From positions 2,976,001 to 3,040,000 of the forward strand of contig NZ_JBEJGX010000003.1 of the NCBI RefSeq assembly GCF_040253635.1: 64,000 nucleotides of DNA, read 5' to 3'. This DNA is from Streptomyces sp. Edi2 (GTDB lineage Bacteria; Actinomycetota; Actinomycetes; Streptomycetales; Streptomycetaceae). A program made the translations under genes and the position numbers. Below the pieces are notes generated by a model. That model was not told the DNA's origin, did not search any database, and saw only the letters and a program-made list of their open reading frames with translations. Shown here in pieces: positions 34,765-43,103 of this stretch. Position 1 is the first letter of the stretch, and every line of letters begins with the position of its first letter.

Positions 34765-35282
34765 CGGACCAGAGCAGCGAGCGTTTAGCGGACCGTCCGC
34801 TGCCGCTGCGGACCATCACCCTCCAGCCGTCTGGTCCGGACCGCGGACCAGACGACACACCCGGAGACCCCGGACTGCGGACTGCGGACTGCGGACTGCG
34901 GACTGCGGACTGCGGACTGCGGACCAGCGTCGCGGACCGAATCGGACCGAGGCATCTGCGGACGGACCGGTCCCCCGGACTGCCCGTCGCCGGTCCGCGG
35001 ACCGGCGGACCAACTCCGCGGACCACCACGCAGCCCAGCCCGGTCCACAAGCCAGCCCGGTCCGCAGACCATTCCGGTCTGCGGACCGACAAAGAAACAG
35101 GTCAGCCCACTGGTCCGCCGACAGCGGACCGGTTCCTCTCCCGACCTCTGCGGACGGCGGTCCGGACCGAAGGCTCGGTCCGCTCCGGTGATCGGCGGAC
35201 CGTCCGCGATGCGCCGACATTCCTGCCGCGGACCACGGACGACGGACCACGCAGTCGATCTGCCGGACCGCGGACCGGACAG
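34765..35282. repeat. Dense, strand-biased CGGAC repeat block, candidate origin of transfer
   Basis: By hand count the plus strand has about 32 CGGAC words in about 520 bases and only about 8 of the complement GTCCG; roughly one of each would be expected. Eight are in a perfect 7-bp array (CGGACTG every 7 bases from 34871), the rest are scattered, mostly as GCGGACC. The block ends 120 bases before mobC and the relaxase genes. Polar short words resemble recognition sequences of FtsK-like TraB translocases or an oriT region. Confidence 0.7.
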
Positions 35283-35403
35283 CCGAGGCCGGGCTTGCGG
35301 GCCTCGGGCTATCGCAGCGTCATCCAGCTACTGGCGTCAGTAGCCCACACCACCCCCAGCACACCGAGTCCTGTCACACCCACACACCACGGAAAGAACG
35401 CTC

Positions 35404-36027
35404 ATGCATGACCACTTCCACGCGGCCATCCCCCACCACGAGGCAGACGGGGCCACTTCAGCCGCAGGCGGAGCAAGGTATGGCGTTGGACCGTCCAAGG
35501 GCCGGACCAACGCAGAAGCCTCCGCCCCAGGGGTGGCGGAGGCAGAGCCCCGGAGCGAGGGCGCACCGACGACAGGGGTTGTGCGTGCCGCCGACGAGGC
35601 CGCGCTGCACCGTGTCGCTCGCCGCCGCGTCCGCCAGGGCGTACAGCGCAAAGAGCGCGTCGACGTCCGCTACAGCGTCGCCGAGAAGCAGGAGATCCTG
35701 ACCGAGGCCCGTGGGCTCGGTCTGGCCGGCGCTCACTTCGTCGGCGCAATCGTCATGGCCCACCTGGACGGCGCCCTCGCCCTGCCCGAGCAGCGCACGG
35801 CGACGGACGACCTGATCGACGAGCTCGCCGCCCTGCGCGAGCAGGTCGCCAGGATCGGCAGGAACGCCAATCAGATCGCCCACCGCCTCAACGCCGGCGG
35901 CGAGGCACACCCCGTGGACGCCGCCGTACTCGCCGAGGCCCGACGGCTAGTGGCCCTCGTGAAGGAGGCGCTCTCGGCTGTGGACACAGCAGCCGATGTG
36001 GCCGCCACACAGCGCTGGGCGGCCTGA
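35404..36027 (+). CDS. mobC: MobC-like relaxosome accessory protein
   Basis: 207 residues from ATG 35404 with GGAAAG upstream. The first 70 residues are variable and Ala-rich. A ribbon-helix-helix-like part (RKERVDVRYSVAEKQEIL, EARGLGLAGAHFVGAIV) is followed by the MobC signature LIDELAALREQVARIGRNAN, then QIAHRLNAGGE. MobC proteins help melt oriT and load the relaxase. The relaxase TTG start follows directly after its TGA, so the pair is one unit. The CGGAC block lies immediately upstream. Confidence 0.87.
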   Translation: MHDHFHAAIPHHEADGATSAAGGARYGVGPSKGRTNAEASAPGVAEAEPRSEGAPTTGVVRAADEAALHRVARRRVRQGVQRKERVDVRYSVAEKQEILTEARGLGLAGAHFVGAIVMAHLDGALALPEQRTATDDLIDELAALREQVARIGRNANQIAHRLNAGGEAHPVDAAVLAEARRLVALVKEALSAVDTAADVAATQRWAA

Positions 36028-37692
36028 TTGATCGCGAACATCGTCAAGCCCGGCAACAAGACTCGCGGCGTCCTGAACTACCTCTACGGGCCCGGCCGCG
36101 CCAACGAGCACACCGACCCCCACCTCGTCGCGTCCTTCGACGGCTTCGCGCCCGACCCTGGCCGCGACCCCGACGCCACCCTCGCCCAGCTCGCCACTGT
36201 CCTCGACTTGCGCGTCAAGCAGGCCGACGACAAGGCACCGAAGAACCACGTCTGGCACTGCTCGATCCGCGCCGCACCCGAGGATCGCACCTTGACCGAC
36301 GACGAGTGGGCCACCATCGCCCGTCGCGTGCTGAATGCCACCGGCATCGCCCCCGCTGGCGACCCGGACGCCTGCCGCTGGATCGCCGTCCGCCACGCCG
36401 ACGACCACATCCACATCGTCGCCACCAAAGTCCGAGGCGACCTCCGCCCACCCCGAAACTGGAACGACTACCTGCACGCCGACAAGGAACTCGCCGCCAT
36501 CGAGAAGGCATACGGCCTGCGCCAGCTCCCGCGCGGCGACCGCACCGCCGCCAAGCGGCCCACCCGGGCCGAACAGGAGAAGGCGCGCCGCACGGGAAAC
36601 GCCCGGACCGCCCGCGAGCGCCTCCGAACCATCGTCCGCACCGCCCTCTCGGCTGCCACCAGCACCGAGGAGTTCTTCAACATCGTCGAAGGCTCTGGGG
36701 CTCTCGTGGACATCCAGTACTTCCCCTCCGGCGACATCCGCGGATACAAGGTCGCCCTCGCCGGCGACACCAACAAGGACGGCCGGCCCGTCTGGTTCTC
36801 CGGCTCCACCCTCGCGCCCGACCTCTCCTATCCCAAGATCATCGAACGCCTGGTGTCCACGGAGGCAACGGTGGCGGGCCAGCCCCATGTCCCCGCATGG
36901 CGACGGCTGGCTCTCGCCGTCGACCAGACACCTAGCTTCCTCGCCCACAGCGAGGACGATGCCGGGCAGGCCCACATCGCGGTTCTCGCCGAAGCCCTCG
37001 ACGCATTGCCCCTGATCGCTCCCGGCGGCCTTCGGCCCCAATTGGTCCAGGCAGCAGCCGCCTTCGAGCGCGCCGGCCGGTCCCGCATCCGCGCCCGCCA
37101 CCAGCAGACCCAGGCCACGCGGCGGGCTGTGAAGGCAATACTTCGTATGCCTCCGCCCGAAGACGGGGCTCTTCTCGCGATCGTCCTCGACGCCCTCCTG
37201 TTGGCGGTCGTCGCCGCACAGCACTGGCACCGCACCCGCGACCACAGCCAGCAGGCCGAAGCCGCCCGGCAAACGGCCGAGCACCTCCGCGCGGCCTACC
37301 AGGCCGCAGCCGCCGAGCCACTGGCTGTGATCCACCATCGGGGCCAGCGCCTCGCCCAGCCACTTCTGGAGCAGCAGGCCGCCTTCGTACGCCGGGCACT
37401 CCCTGACCTGGCCGAGCAGATCCTCGCCGAACCCGGCTGGCTCGCTCTCGCCACCACCCTCAATGACACATCGGTTGAAGGCCACGATCCCACCGCGCTC
37501 CTCGCCGAGGCTGCCCGTCGTCGGGAACTGGACACCGCCACCAGCGTCAGCGAAGTCCTCACCTGGCGGCTGGCCCGCCTCCACGATCCAGCAGTTGAGG
37601 TCCCCGTCAACACCAACTCGACACGCAGTGCTCCGCCTGGCTCCGCTACAACCGTACAAAGGGGCTCAGGGGCCCGGAGTAGGAGCCGATGA
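36028..37692 (+). CDS. Relaxase (MobA/VirD2-type HUH mobilization nuclease)
   Basis: 554 residues from TTG 36028, adjacent to the mobC stop. The catalytic Tyr is likely in GVLNYLYGPGRANEH near the N-terminus; the metal-binding HUH-like motif is HADDHIHIVATKVR at about residues 122-135, and NHVWHCSIRAAPEDR precedes it. The C-terminal half is a long helical Ala/Arg-rich region without a recognised helicase or primase. It should nick one strand at oriT and stay bound at the 5' end during transfer. No coupling protein or TraB translocase is visible in the window, so mobilization may depend on another element. Confidence 0.9.
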   Translation: MIANIVKPGNKTRGVLNYLYGPGRANEHTDPHLVASFDGFAPDPGRDPDATLAQLATVLDLRVKQADDKAPKNHVWHCSIRAAPEDRTLTDDEWATIARRVLNATGIAPAGDPDACRWIAVRHADDHIHIVATKVRGDLRPPRNWNDYLHADKELAAIEKAYGLRQLPRGDRTAAKRPTRAEQEKARRTGNARTARERLRTIVRTALSAATSTEEFFNIVEGSGALVDIQYFPSGDIRGYKVALAGDTNKDGRPVWFSGSTLAPDLSYPKIIERLVSTEATVAGQPHVPAWRRLALAVDQTPSFLAHSEDDAGQAHIAVLAEALDALPLIAPGGLRPQLVQAAAAFERAGRSRIRARHQQTQATRRAVKAILRMPPPEDGALLAIVLDALLLAVVAAQHWHRTRDHSQQAEAARQTAEHLRAAYQAAAAEPLAVIHHRGQRLAQPLLEQQAAFVRRALPDLAEQILAEPGWLALATTLNDTSVEGHDPTALLAEAARRRELDTATSVSEVLTWRLARLHDPAVEVPVNTNSTRSAPPGSATTVQRGSGARSRSR

Positions 37693-37808
37693 AGCGGACA
37701 CTGACCCGAGCGGCGCCGTCCGGACGTTCGCTGAGTGAACCGGGCGATCGGTGCTCCGGGCTCGGACTATCCAATCGGGGAGTCCGACCAGGGGCTTCGC
37801 CATCTGGC

Positions 37809-37875
37809 CTGTTCCCCGAGGGAACAGCGTGTCTGTTCCCTCGGGGAACAGGCACGCCGCTCCGTCAGGGAACAG
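37809..37875. repeat. CTGTTCCC-N3-GGGAACAG palindromes at 24-bp spacing
   Basis: Perfect 19-bp palindromes at 37809-37827 (spacer CGA) and 37833-37851 (spacer TCG), then a third right half GGGAACAG at 37868-37875. Right arms begin at 37820, 37844 and 37868, exactly 24 bp apart, so proteins would bind nearly every two helical turns and a little more. Confidence 0.9.
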
Positions 37876-37884
37876 GCCGGATCG

Positions 37885-37948
37885 CGTTCAGTTTCTGAAC
37901 GGCGGGCGTGTTCAGTCTCTGAACGGCCACTCCGTTCAGTGACTGAAC
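37885..37948. repeat. Three GTTCAG-N3-CTGAAC palindromes at 24-bp spacing
   Basis: Sites at 37886-37900 (spacer TTT), 37910-37924 (TCT) and 37934-37948 (TGA). The phase is again exactly 24 bp. A diverged relative, GTTCGCTGAGTGAAC, lies at 37726-37740. The whole 37693-38043 gap between relaxase and Nudix genes has no gene of its own. Confidence 0.9.
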
Positions 37949-37995
37949 AGGTCGCCGCGATCGGCCTACCCCCTTGAGACCCTGTGTTGCCACCA

Positions 37996-38021
37996 GGGCC
38001 AACATGTTGAAGCGTTGGCCC
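37996..38021. terminator. Hairpin between the convergent relaxase and Nudix genes
   Basis: GGGCCAAC (37996-38003) pairs perfectly with GTTGGCCC (38014-38021) over a 10-base loop. It lies between two convergent transcripts and could stop both. No T tract. Confidence 0.55.
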
Positions 38022-38043
38022 CGAGGGCATGCGTACTCGCAGG

Positions 38044-38484
38044 TCAAGCCGTAGTCTCGTCGAGGGTGAGGGTCCCGTCAGCGATGGCCCCCCGCAGAAC
38101 GTGGGCGATCTCCTCGGGCTTGAGGTCGATGCCGTCGATTCCTTCGACGGTCAGCGGGACCTCCTCCAGGGCGTACTCGCCCCGGCCCTCGGCGCTGAAC
38201 TCGGGGCCGGTGCGGTCTTCGAAGGACCACGTCGCGATGCGGGCGAGATAGAAGAGCTGGCGCTCGTCCGCGGCCTCCAGGGTGTGCAGGAGGCGGACGA
38301 TGTCGGCCTTGCCCGCGATCTCCTCGTGGATCTCCCGGTGGAGGGCGGCCTCCCGGGACTCATCATGGGCTTCGACGCCGCCGCCGGGCAGCACCCAGTA
38401 CACGGGGACGCCGGGCTTGGAGCGGCGGATGACCAGCATGGTCTCGTCCGCGGTGACGAGGACGGCTCGGACTCGTTCGTTCAT
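38044..38484 (-). CDS. Nudix hydrolase
   Basis: 146 residues from ATG 38484 with AAGGAG upstream. The Nudix box is complete at about residues 34-56: GGGVEAHDESREAALHREI then HEEI, preceded by WVLPG. It hydrolyses nucleoside diphosphates linked to another moiety; the substrate cannot be read off. It is the last gene of a minus-strand operon that includes an SDR, a phosphotransferase and a kinase/nucleotidyltransferase fusion. Nudix genes are also a recurring cargo of actinomycete integrative elements. Confidence 0.93.
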   Translation of the reverse strand: MNERVRAVLVTADETMLVIRRSKPGVPVYWVLPGGGVEAHDESREAALHREIHEEIAGKADIVRLLHTLEAADERQLFYLARIATWSFEDRTGPEFSAEGRGEYALEEVPLTVEGIDGIDLKPEEIAHVLRGAIADGTLTLDETTA

Positions 38485-38514
38485 TGGGCTTTGTCTCCTT
38501 GCTTGTTGACGGTC

Positions 38515-39306
38515 TCAGTGCAGCAGCCAGCCGCCGTCGACGTGGACGGATTGTCCCGTGATGAACGACGCGGTGGGTCCCACGAGGAACGCCACCAGGG
38601 CCGCCACGTCTTCGGGCCGTCCACGGCGGGGAACACACTGGCGGTTGATCTGGTCCTTCGGGTCGGCCCGGTGGCGGGCGGGGATGACGGTCTCGGCCTC
38701 GACTTGGATGGCGCCGGGCAGGACGGTGTTGACGCAGACGCCGTACGGGCCCATTTCGCGGGCGAGGGAACGGGTGAGGCCCAGGAGGCCGGCCTTTGCA
38801 GTGCTGTAGGCGACGAGGTTGGTCCGTCCCGCCCGGGCGTTGACGCTGCCGATGTTCACGATGCGGCCCCAGCGGCGTTCGACCATGCCGGGGGTCACCG
38901 CGTGGCAGGCGCGGTAGTGGGCGGTGAGGTTCACATCGAGGGAGTAGTTCCACGCGTCCTCGTCGGTGTCCCGCCACGGGACTCGGGGGTAGGCCCCGGC
39001 GTTGTTCACGAGGATGTCGATCGGCCCCGCCTCCGCACGGACCCGGTCGGTCATCGCATGGACGGCGTCGGGGTCGGTCAGGTCGGCGTTGATCGCGACC
39101 CCAAGGCTTCCGCCGCGGTCGAAGGCGGCGAGGAGGGCTTGCGCTTCCCGCTCCTGGCCGAGGTGGTTGATGGCCACCACGGCTCCGGCAGCGGCGAGTG
39201 CGCGGCCGATCTCGGCGCCGATTCCGGTCGCTCCGCCCGTGACGAGAGCGATCCGGCCTTGCAGCGGCCGGGCCTGGAGCGGTACTTCAAGCAGGGACAG
39301 GGGCAT
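38515..39306 (-). CDS. Short-chain dehydrogenase/reductase (SDR)
   Basis: 263 residues from ATG 39306, with GGAG six bases upstream; the upstream extension is out of character. Classical SDR marks: [18 protein letters not shown] cofactor loop (21-38), [26 protein letters not shown] with the catalytic Ser, and [18 protein letters not shown] with Tyr and Lys. Ends [13 protein letters not shown] as usual. Oxidises or reduces a small alcohol or ketone with NAD(P). Its start overlaps the end of the phosphotransferase gene by 20 bases. Confidence 0.92.
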   Translation of the reverse strand: MPLSLLEVPLQARPLQGRIALVTGGATGIGAEIGRALAAAGAVVAINHLGQEREAQALLAAFDRGGSLGVAINADLTDPDAVHAMTDRVRAEAGPIDILVNNAGAYPRVPWRDTDEDAWNYSLDVNLTAHYRACHAVTPGMVERRWGRIVNIGSVNARAGRTNLVAYSTAKAGLLGLTRSLAREMGPYGVCVNTVLPGAIQVEAETVIPARHRADPKDQINRQCVPRRGRPEDVAALVAFLVGPTASFITGQSVHVDGGWLLH

Positions 39307-40405
39307 TGCGGCTCCGTTCGCTGGGGTCGGAAGGAGGGACCGGTGCAGTGGTGAAGAAGGCGTCGAGGCTGGTTGCGGCATCCTGGCTCTCGGCGAGCTT
39401 GATCAGGACGAGCAGCAGGTCGTGTCCGGTCAGCCGACCGGCCGGGATGACTCCGAGGATGCGAAGGGCGAGGAAGGCACGGAGTTCATCCATGCCGATG
39501 CCGCCTTGGACGCAGAGCCCGTGCAGCGCTCTCTTGATGGCGGCGTGGCGGCCGGGGCCGGTGTTCCAGGAGTACTGGATGTCGATATGCCGGGCGGCGG
39601 CGTGCAGTTCCAGACGGTCGATGCGAGGGCTGGTCCGGGCCGGCAGCGCCAGGCGCAGGGTGCGGGCGTAGACGTCGGGCTGGTAGCGGGGGACGAGCCA
39701 GCCGCCCATGGCCATGAGGTACCAGAGGAGGTTGGCGGCCTCTCCCACGGCGGTATTGCGGCCGGCGCATTCGAAGTCGAGCCAGCACAGCGGATCGGCG
39801 ATGTTGGGCTCGGTGGGGTCGCCCTGCGTCAACCCGGCCAACCAGCGCCGATCGGGGACGAGGGCGTGGCGGGCGCTGTCGACGACGGCGGCGACGTTCA
39901 GCGTGAGCGGTCGGCCGTTGGCGGTGACGGTGTAGTCGGCCAACTCCTGGACTGTGAGGGTCACATCGGTGTGGGGCAGGGTGAAAGGCACGTCTCGCAG
40001 CAGGTACCAGCGGTCGAGTCGTCCGCCGGGGCGGATTCGGTCGAGGTAGAGGGCGGGCACGCACTCGGCGAGTGGGACCACCTTCCCGGTTTCGGCGGCC
40101 GCGGACCGCAGGTCGTGGCATACGCCGTCAACGAGGCGGGCCAGGCGCGGCAGCAAGGCCGGATCGCGGTCGGCCAGGGCGATCACGTCGCCGAGCAGCA
40201 GGTCGCATCGCCCGCTGGCGAAGACGTCCTCGTACGCCAGCAGGTGCCGGTCCGGCAGCGGCAGACGCCCCCGCAGGGCCGGGACCTGGAGACGCGAGAC
40301 GAGCTTCGTCCAGCCCTTGGCTTCGGCTTCGGCCGCCTCACGGGTGGTGGCCTCCTTGTAGAAGGTGGCCGTGCTCGACACCCTTGGCCGGTCGCTCATG
40401 CTCAC
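39287..40405 (-). CDS. Aminoglycoside/choline-kinase-like phosphotransferase
   Basis: 372 residues from GTG 40405, which overlaps the upstream gene stop as GTGA. The catalytic loop is [15 protein letters not shown] (Asp196, Asn201; Gln replaces the usual His of HGD) and the metal site is WLDFE (Asp210, Glu212). The N-lobe ([18 protein letters not shown]) carries a probable ATP-binding Lys. Fold-level match only: the family includes aminoglycoside, homoserine and sugar kinases. In this operon it probably phosphorylates the same small molecule that the other enzymes modify. Confidence 0.85.
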   Translation of the reverse strand: MSMSDRPRVSSTATFYKEATTREAAEAEAKGWTKLVSRLQVPALRGRLPLPDRHLLAYEDVFASGRCDLLLGDVIALADRDPALLPRLARLVDGVCHDLRSAAAETGKVVPLAECVPALYLDRIRPGGRLDRWYLLRDVPFTLPHTDVTLTVQELADYTVTANGRPLTLNVAAVVDSARHALVPDRRWLAGLTQGDPTEPNIADPLCWLDFECAGRNTAVGEAANLLWYLMAMGGWLVPRYQPDVYARTLRLALPARTSPRIDRLELHAAARHIDIQYSWNTGPGRHAAIKRALHGLCVQGGIGMDELRAFLALRILGVIPAGRLTGHDLLLVLIKLAESQDAATSLDAFFTTAPVPPSDPSERSRNAPVPA

Positions 40406-42309
40406 GTCATGTCCCCGGGAAGAGTGGCCAGCCAGCTCCGCAGGACGACCATGGCCAACTCGTCGGCGGCAGCCCGTTCGGTGCGGGCCGCTGCGACCAT
40501 GCCCGTGTCCTGGTGCCCGGCTTCGACGAGTACCCGCAGGGCGTCGTTGTCAGAGGGGCACTCGATCCCGCGGAAACGCAGTTGGATCTTCGCCAGGAGC
40601 GCGGTGACCTTGTACAGGTCGCGGAGGTCGGGCGAACCCTTCAGGAGCTGACGACGGATCTCTATGGCGGCCTGGATTCCGTCGCGCAGGCTCACGTCGA
40701 TGTCGGTATCCGTGTCCGGAGCAGGCAGGGCAAGTCCGGCAGCGCACCACAGGGGGGCGAGGCCACCGCTCCCGATGAGCGCCAGGACGTGCACGAGCCT
40801 GGAGGTGACGGCTCCTGCCCGGCACTCCGCGCGGGTGAGCACGGTCAGCCCGAGCTTGACGCCTCCGAGTTCGGCTTCCAGGTCGGCCAGCACACGCCGC
40901 ATCCCTTCCAGGGAGTCGACGCCGGCGACAACGAACACGTCGAGGTCGCTCCAGTCGTGCTGGTACTTGCCACGGGCGCCGCTGCCGGTGACGGCCAGCA
41001 GGTCGATCAACGGGCTCGGCCCAGTCAGGCGGTCGAGAAGTTCGGAAAGATAGGACTCCAGGTGTACCGGCAGACCCAGCGCGTTGACCGGCATGGTGCT
41101 CGGCCGATGCTCGGGCCACTTGTGGGCCAGCGCCATGCGGTCCAGCCTTCGCTCCAGCTCCAGGCGCGGTCCGTCGTTGCCGATGACCTCCTGGGCGATG
41201 GAGGCGATCTTGTCTGCGCCCCGAGCGCTCTTGACCACGTCACGGTCGGCAACGTCCCGTGCGCCTGCGGTGCCACGCTGTGCGCGGACGGCTGCGGAGA
41301 CGTCCAGGTAGGCAATGGTGAGCTGGGATCCGAGCATCCTGGCGAGCTCAGCCGTCGAGTCGAAGTCGTGCAGGGACTCGACGCTGACGGAGTCTAGGAA
41401 GTGGTGTGCCTCGCAGTATCGGTCCAGGGCATCCACGATTAGCTCGGCCTGCACGACCGGGTCCAGCCGGTACGGGTCAGCGATGCCCGCCCGGGTGGCC
41501 GCGTCCTGGATCAGGTAGCCAATCTTGAGACGGGCGTACCCGTGGTGCGTGCGTAAGTACTCGCCGGCCGTGCTCTTGCCGCTCTCCGACATGCCACCGA
41601 GCGCGGTGACGTGCACGCCTGCCATCGCCCGGCCGGGGATGGCAGGGTGCAGAGGTGCCAGGAGCCGACGGACCTCGTCCTGGACAGTGACGGTCGGCCG
41701 GTCGCCGATGCGCATCGTCATGGCGAACCGGCCCTCCGCAGTGAGCCGGTTGATCTGCTCCTGGAGGACACGCTGATAGGCCGCGTAGATGTCGGTGACG
41801 CTGGCCTCGTGGGACAGGCTCCGGCGGGTGCCTTCGTCGGCGTCCTCGCAGTGCAGGAGCAGGAGGGCGCATTCGCCGGCTTCCGCGGTCCGGAGACCGG
41901 CCTCGTATGGGGCCAGTAGGCAGCGGGCACGATCAGCGGCCTGCGAAGCGGCCAGGTTCTCCCGGACGGCGACAGTGGCCGCGACGGATGCCTCCAGCAT
42001 CGGGATGCCCCGGTCGAGGAGCCGCACCGGCGCCGAGAACGGACGGCGGGAGCGCTCCAGGTAGGAGGTGGCGAGGACGTCGCAGACCTCCTGTACCGGT
42101 CCGGTCTCGAACCACCAGCGGCTCATGCCGTCGGCCTTGATGGCGGCCCAGCGCCGGTCGTAGTGGTCGAGGGGCCCCGCCGAGGTGGCGCTGGCGCTCA
42201 TGCGGCGGGCGAGGATTCCGATCTGCTTGGTCTTCCCAGTGTTGTCGGGACCGCTGAACGCGACCGACACGGGGAGGCGCTGCGTATCGCTGGTGAGCTG
42301 GCTGATCAT
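40402..42309 (-). CDS. Kinase-kinase-nucleotidyltransferase fusion protein
   Basis: 635 residues from ATG 42309 with AAGGGAAG upstream. Three parts: a thymidylate-kinase-like P-loop domain (VAFSGPDNTGKTKQIGIL, 18-27; LLDRGIPMLEASV as the DRY/H-like loop); a second P-loop domain with HVTALGGMSESGKSTAGEYL (238-247) and a QDAATRAGIADPYRL lid region; and a C-terminal minimal nucleotidyltransferase, LLAVTGSGARGKYQHDWSDL then DVFVV (442-461), with a helical tail of HEPN/substrate-binding type. The stop overlaps the phosphotransferase start by 4 bases and its start overlaps the small membrane gene by 4. I know no named protein with this order; the joint product is unknown. Confidence 0.83.
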   Translation of the reverse strand: MISQLTSDTQRLPVSVAFSGPDNTGKTKQIGILARRMSASATSAGPLDHYDRRWAAIKADGMSRWWFETGPVQEVCDVLATSYLERSRRPFSAPVRLLDRGIPMLEASVAATVAVRENLAASQAADRARCLLAPYEAGLRTAEAGECALLLLHCEDADEGTRRSLSHEASVTDIYAAYQRVLQEQINRLTAEGRFAMTMRIGDRPTVTVQDEVRRLLAPLHPAIPGRAMAGVHVTALGGMSESGKSTAGEYLRTHHGYARLKIGYLIQDAATRAGIADPYRLDPVVQAELIVDALDRYCEAHHFLDSVSVESLHDFDSTAELARMLGSQLTIAYLDVSAAVRAQRGTAGARDVADRDVVKSARGADKIASIAQEVIGNDGPRLELERRLDRMALAHKWPEHRPSTMPVNALGLPVHLESYLSELLDRLTGPSPLIDLLAVTGSGARGKYQHDWSDLDVFVVAGVDSLEGMRRVLADLEAELGGVKLGLTVLTRAECRAGAVTSRLVHVLALIGSGGLAPLWCAAGLALPAPDTDTDIDVSLRDGIQAAIEIRRQLLKGSPDLRDLYKVTALLAKIQLRFRGIECPSDNDALRVLVEAGHQDTGMVAAARTERAAADELAMVVLRSWLATLPGDMT

Positions 42310-42602
42310 TGGCTTCCCTTCACAGGTTGTGCAGAGCACGCGTGCCGGCGAGGTGCTGTCGTATCTGAACTCGGGGAACGGGCGGCCCCGTCGGAGGAAG
42401 TCAGAGCCAGAATGGTCTGTCCAGCGGCGTCGTCCGGACCGGTGTCATCGACGCGGAGCGAAGGGTGCGCCAGGGAGCCCTGCACAGCCGGGGACTCGCC
42501 CTGGGCGAGCACGCCGACCATGGCGAGCCCGGCTGCCGTACCGAGCGCCCACACCCAGGTCAGGGCAGTTCCGAGCGGGTCGGACGACACGGTCCGACTC
42601 AC
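42306..42602 (-). CDS. Small single-pass membrane protein
   Basis: 98 residues from GTG 42602, overlapping both neighbours by 4 bases, which is the main evidence that it is real. One hydrophobic segment near the start (ALTWVWALGTAAGLAMVGVL) is followed by a Ser/Ala/Thr-rich tail with one Cys. No family recognised. It may place the operon enzymes at the membrane or be a short anchor. Confidence 0.65.
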   Translation of the reverse strand: MSRTVSSDPLGTALTWVWALGTAAGLAMVGVLAQGESPAVQGSLAHPSLRVDDTGPDDAAGQTILALTSSDGAARSPSSDTTAPRRHACSAQPVKGSQ

Positions 42603-42928
42603 TCGGACTCCTCCTTGCGTGCCGCCTCGCGCAGAGCGATGGACCGCTCCAGTTGGATGTTCAGCAACTGGACTCGTCCCGGGTCCAGTTCGAGCTTCGT
42701 GGTTGTCTTCGTTCCATCGAGGAAGCAGACGTCTACCAAGAGGGCCGCGTGCCCGGTCCGCCGGTCGTAGCGGGGGTCCTTGTCTAGGAGAGCCAGACCC
42801 TGGACGATCGGGGTCGTCGGCCGGGAGGGGCGCTCGGACACCTCGGGGGCCGTGGCGCTCTGCGCCGAATCATCCACCGTCGAGGGTGTGGTCCTGCGGG
42901 TGCGGGAGTCCTGATCGGTCGTCGTCAC
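42599..42928 (-). CDS. Hypothetical protein, first gene of the accessory operon
   Basis: 109 residues from GTG 42928 with AAAGGA upstream. The N-terminal 40 residues are polar and disordered (TTTDQDSRTRRTTPSTVDD). The rest has a compact strand-helix pattern (GHAALLVDVCFLDGTKTTTK, LELDPGRVQLLNIQLERSI). No family recognised. Its stop overlaps the next gene as GTGA, and it opens the operon divergent to the XRE-TPR regulator. Confidence 0.7.
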   Translation of the reverse strand: MTTTDQDSRTRRTTPSTVDDSAQSATAPEVSERPSRPTTPIVQGLALLDKDPRYDRRTGHAALLVDVCFLDGTKTTTKLELDPGRVQLLNIQLERSIALREAARKEESE

Positions 42929-43035
42929 CAGTGGTTCCTTTCACTCGTCCGGGCAGGCGCCAACAGGCCCTGCGCAGGGGCTGTTCGAGCCATTCGGAGA
43001 TCCAAGGGGTGATGTTCAGTGAACGGCGATCCGCG

Positions 43036-43085
43036 GTCCCGGGACAGGGCCCAGGATGTAGTCCTGCGTAATCCCGCGTAATCCA
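43036..43085. promoter_or_regulatory. Operator-like elements in the divergent regulator/operon region
   Basis: GTCCCGGGAC (43036-43045) is a perfect palindrome, and GCGTAATCCC/GCGTAATCCA (43066-43085) is a 10-bp direct repeat, one helical turn, just upstream of the XRE-TPR start. Both are in the 175-base region shared with the minus-strand operon and are candidate sites for that regulator. Confidence 0.5.
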
Positions 43086-43103
43086 GGTGGGGAGGGTGAC
43101 GGG

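Larger units (their letters stand above)
33754..35403. other. 1.65-kb gene-free repeat-rich region of the element
   Basis: No gene that I can support lies between the xis leader and mobC. In order it holds inverted/direct CGACGAGCCCTCG words (about 34071-34302), a GGATCTN heptamer array (34305-34332) and a dense CGGAC-rich block (34765-35282), listed separately. One minus-strand stretch near 34620-34770 looks mildly protein-like (LLWSAAERYTQLLAAWG) but is short and unsupported. In mobile elements such regions hold replication or transfer origins. Confidence 0.6.

Noticed and set aside
34481..35092. A minus-strand coding frame of about 200 residues
   Set aside because: Half of it translates the CGGAC repeats into low-complexity sequence; only a short part near 34620-34770 looks protein-like and no ribosome site or family match is apparent.
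33754..35403. CRISPR array in the repeat-rich element region
   Set aside because: Repeats are 5-13 bases, irregularly spaced or directly abutting, without unique spacers of constant length and without cas genes.
35979..35987. Another TGTGGACA-type DnaA box
   Set aside because: It lies inside the mobC coding region, differs from the TTGTCCACA consensus and has no partner site nearby.
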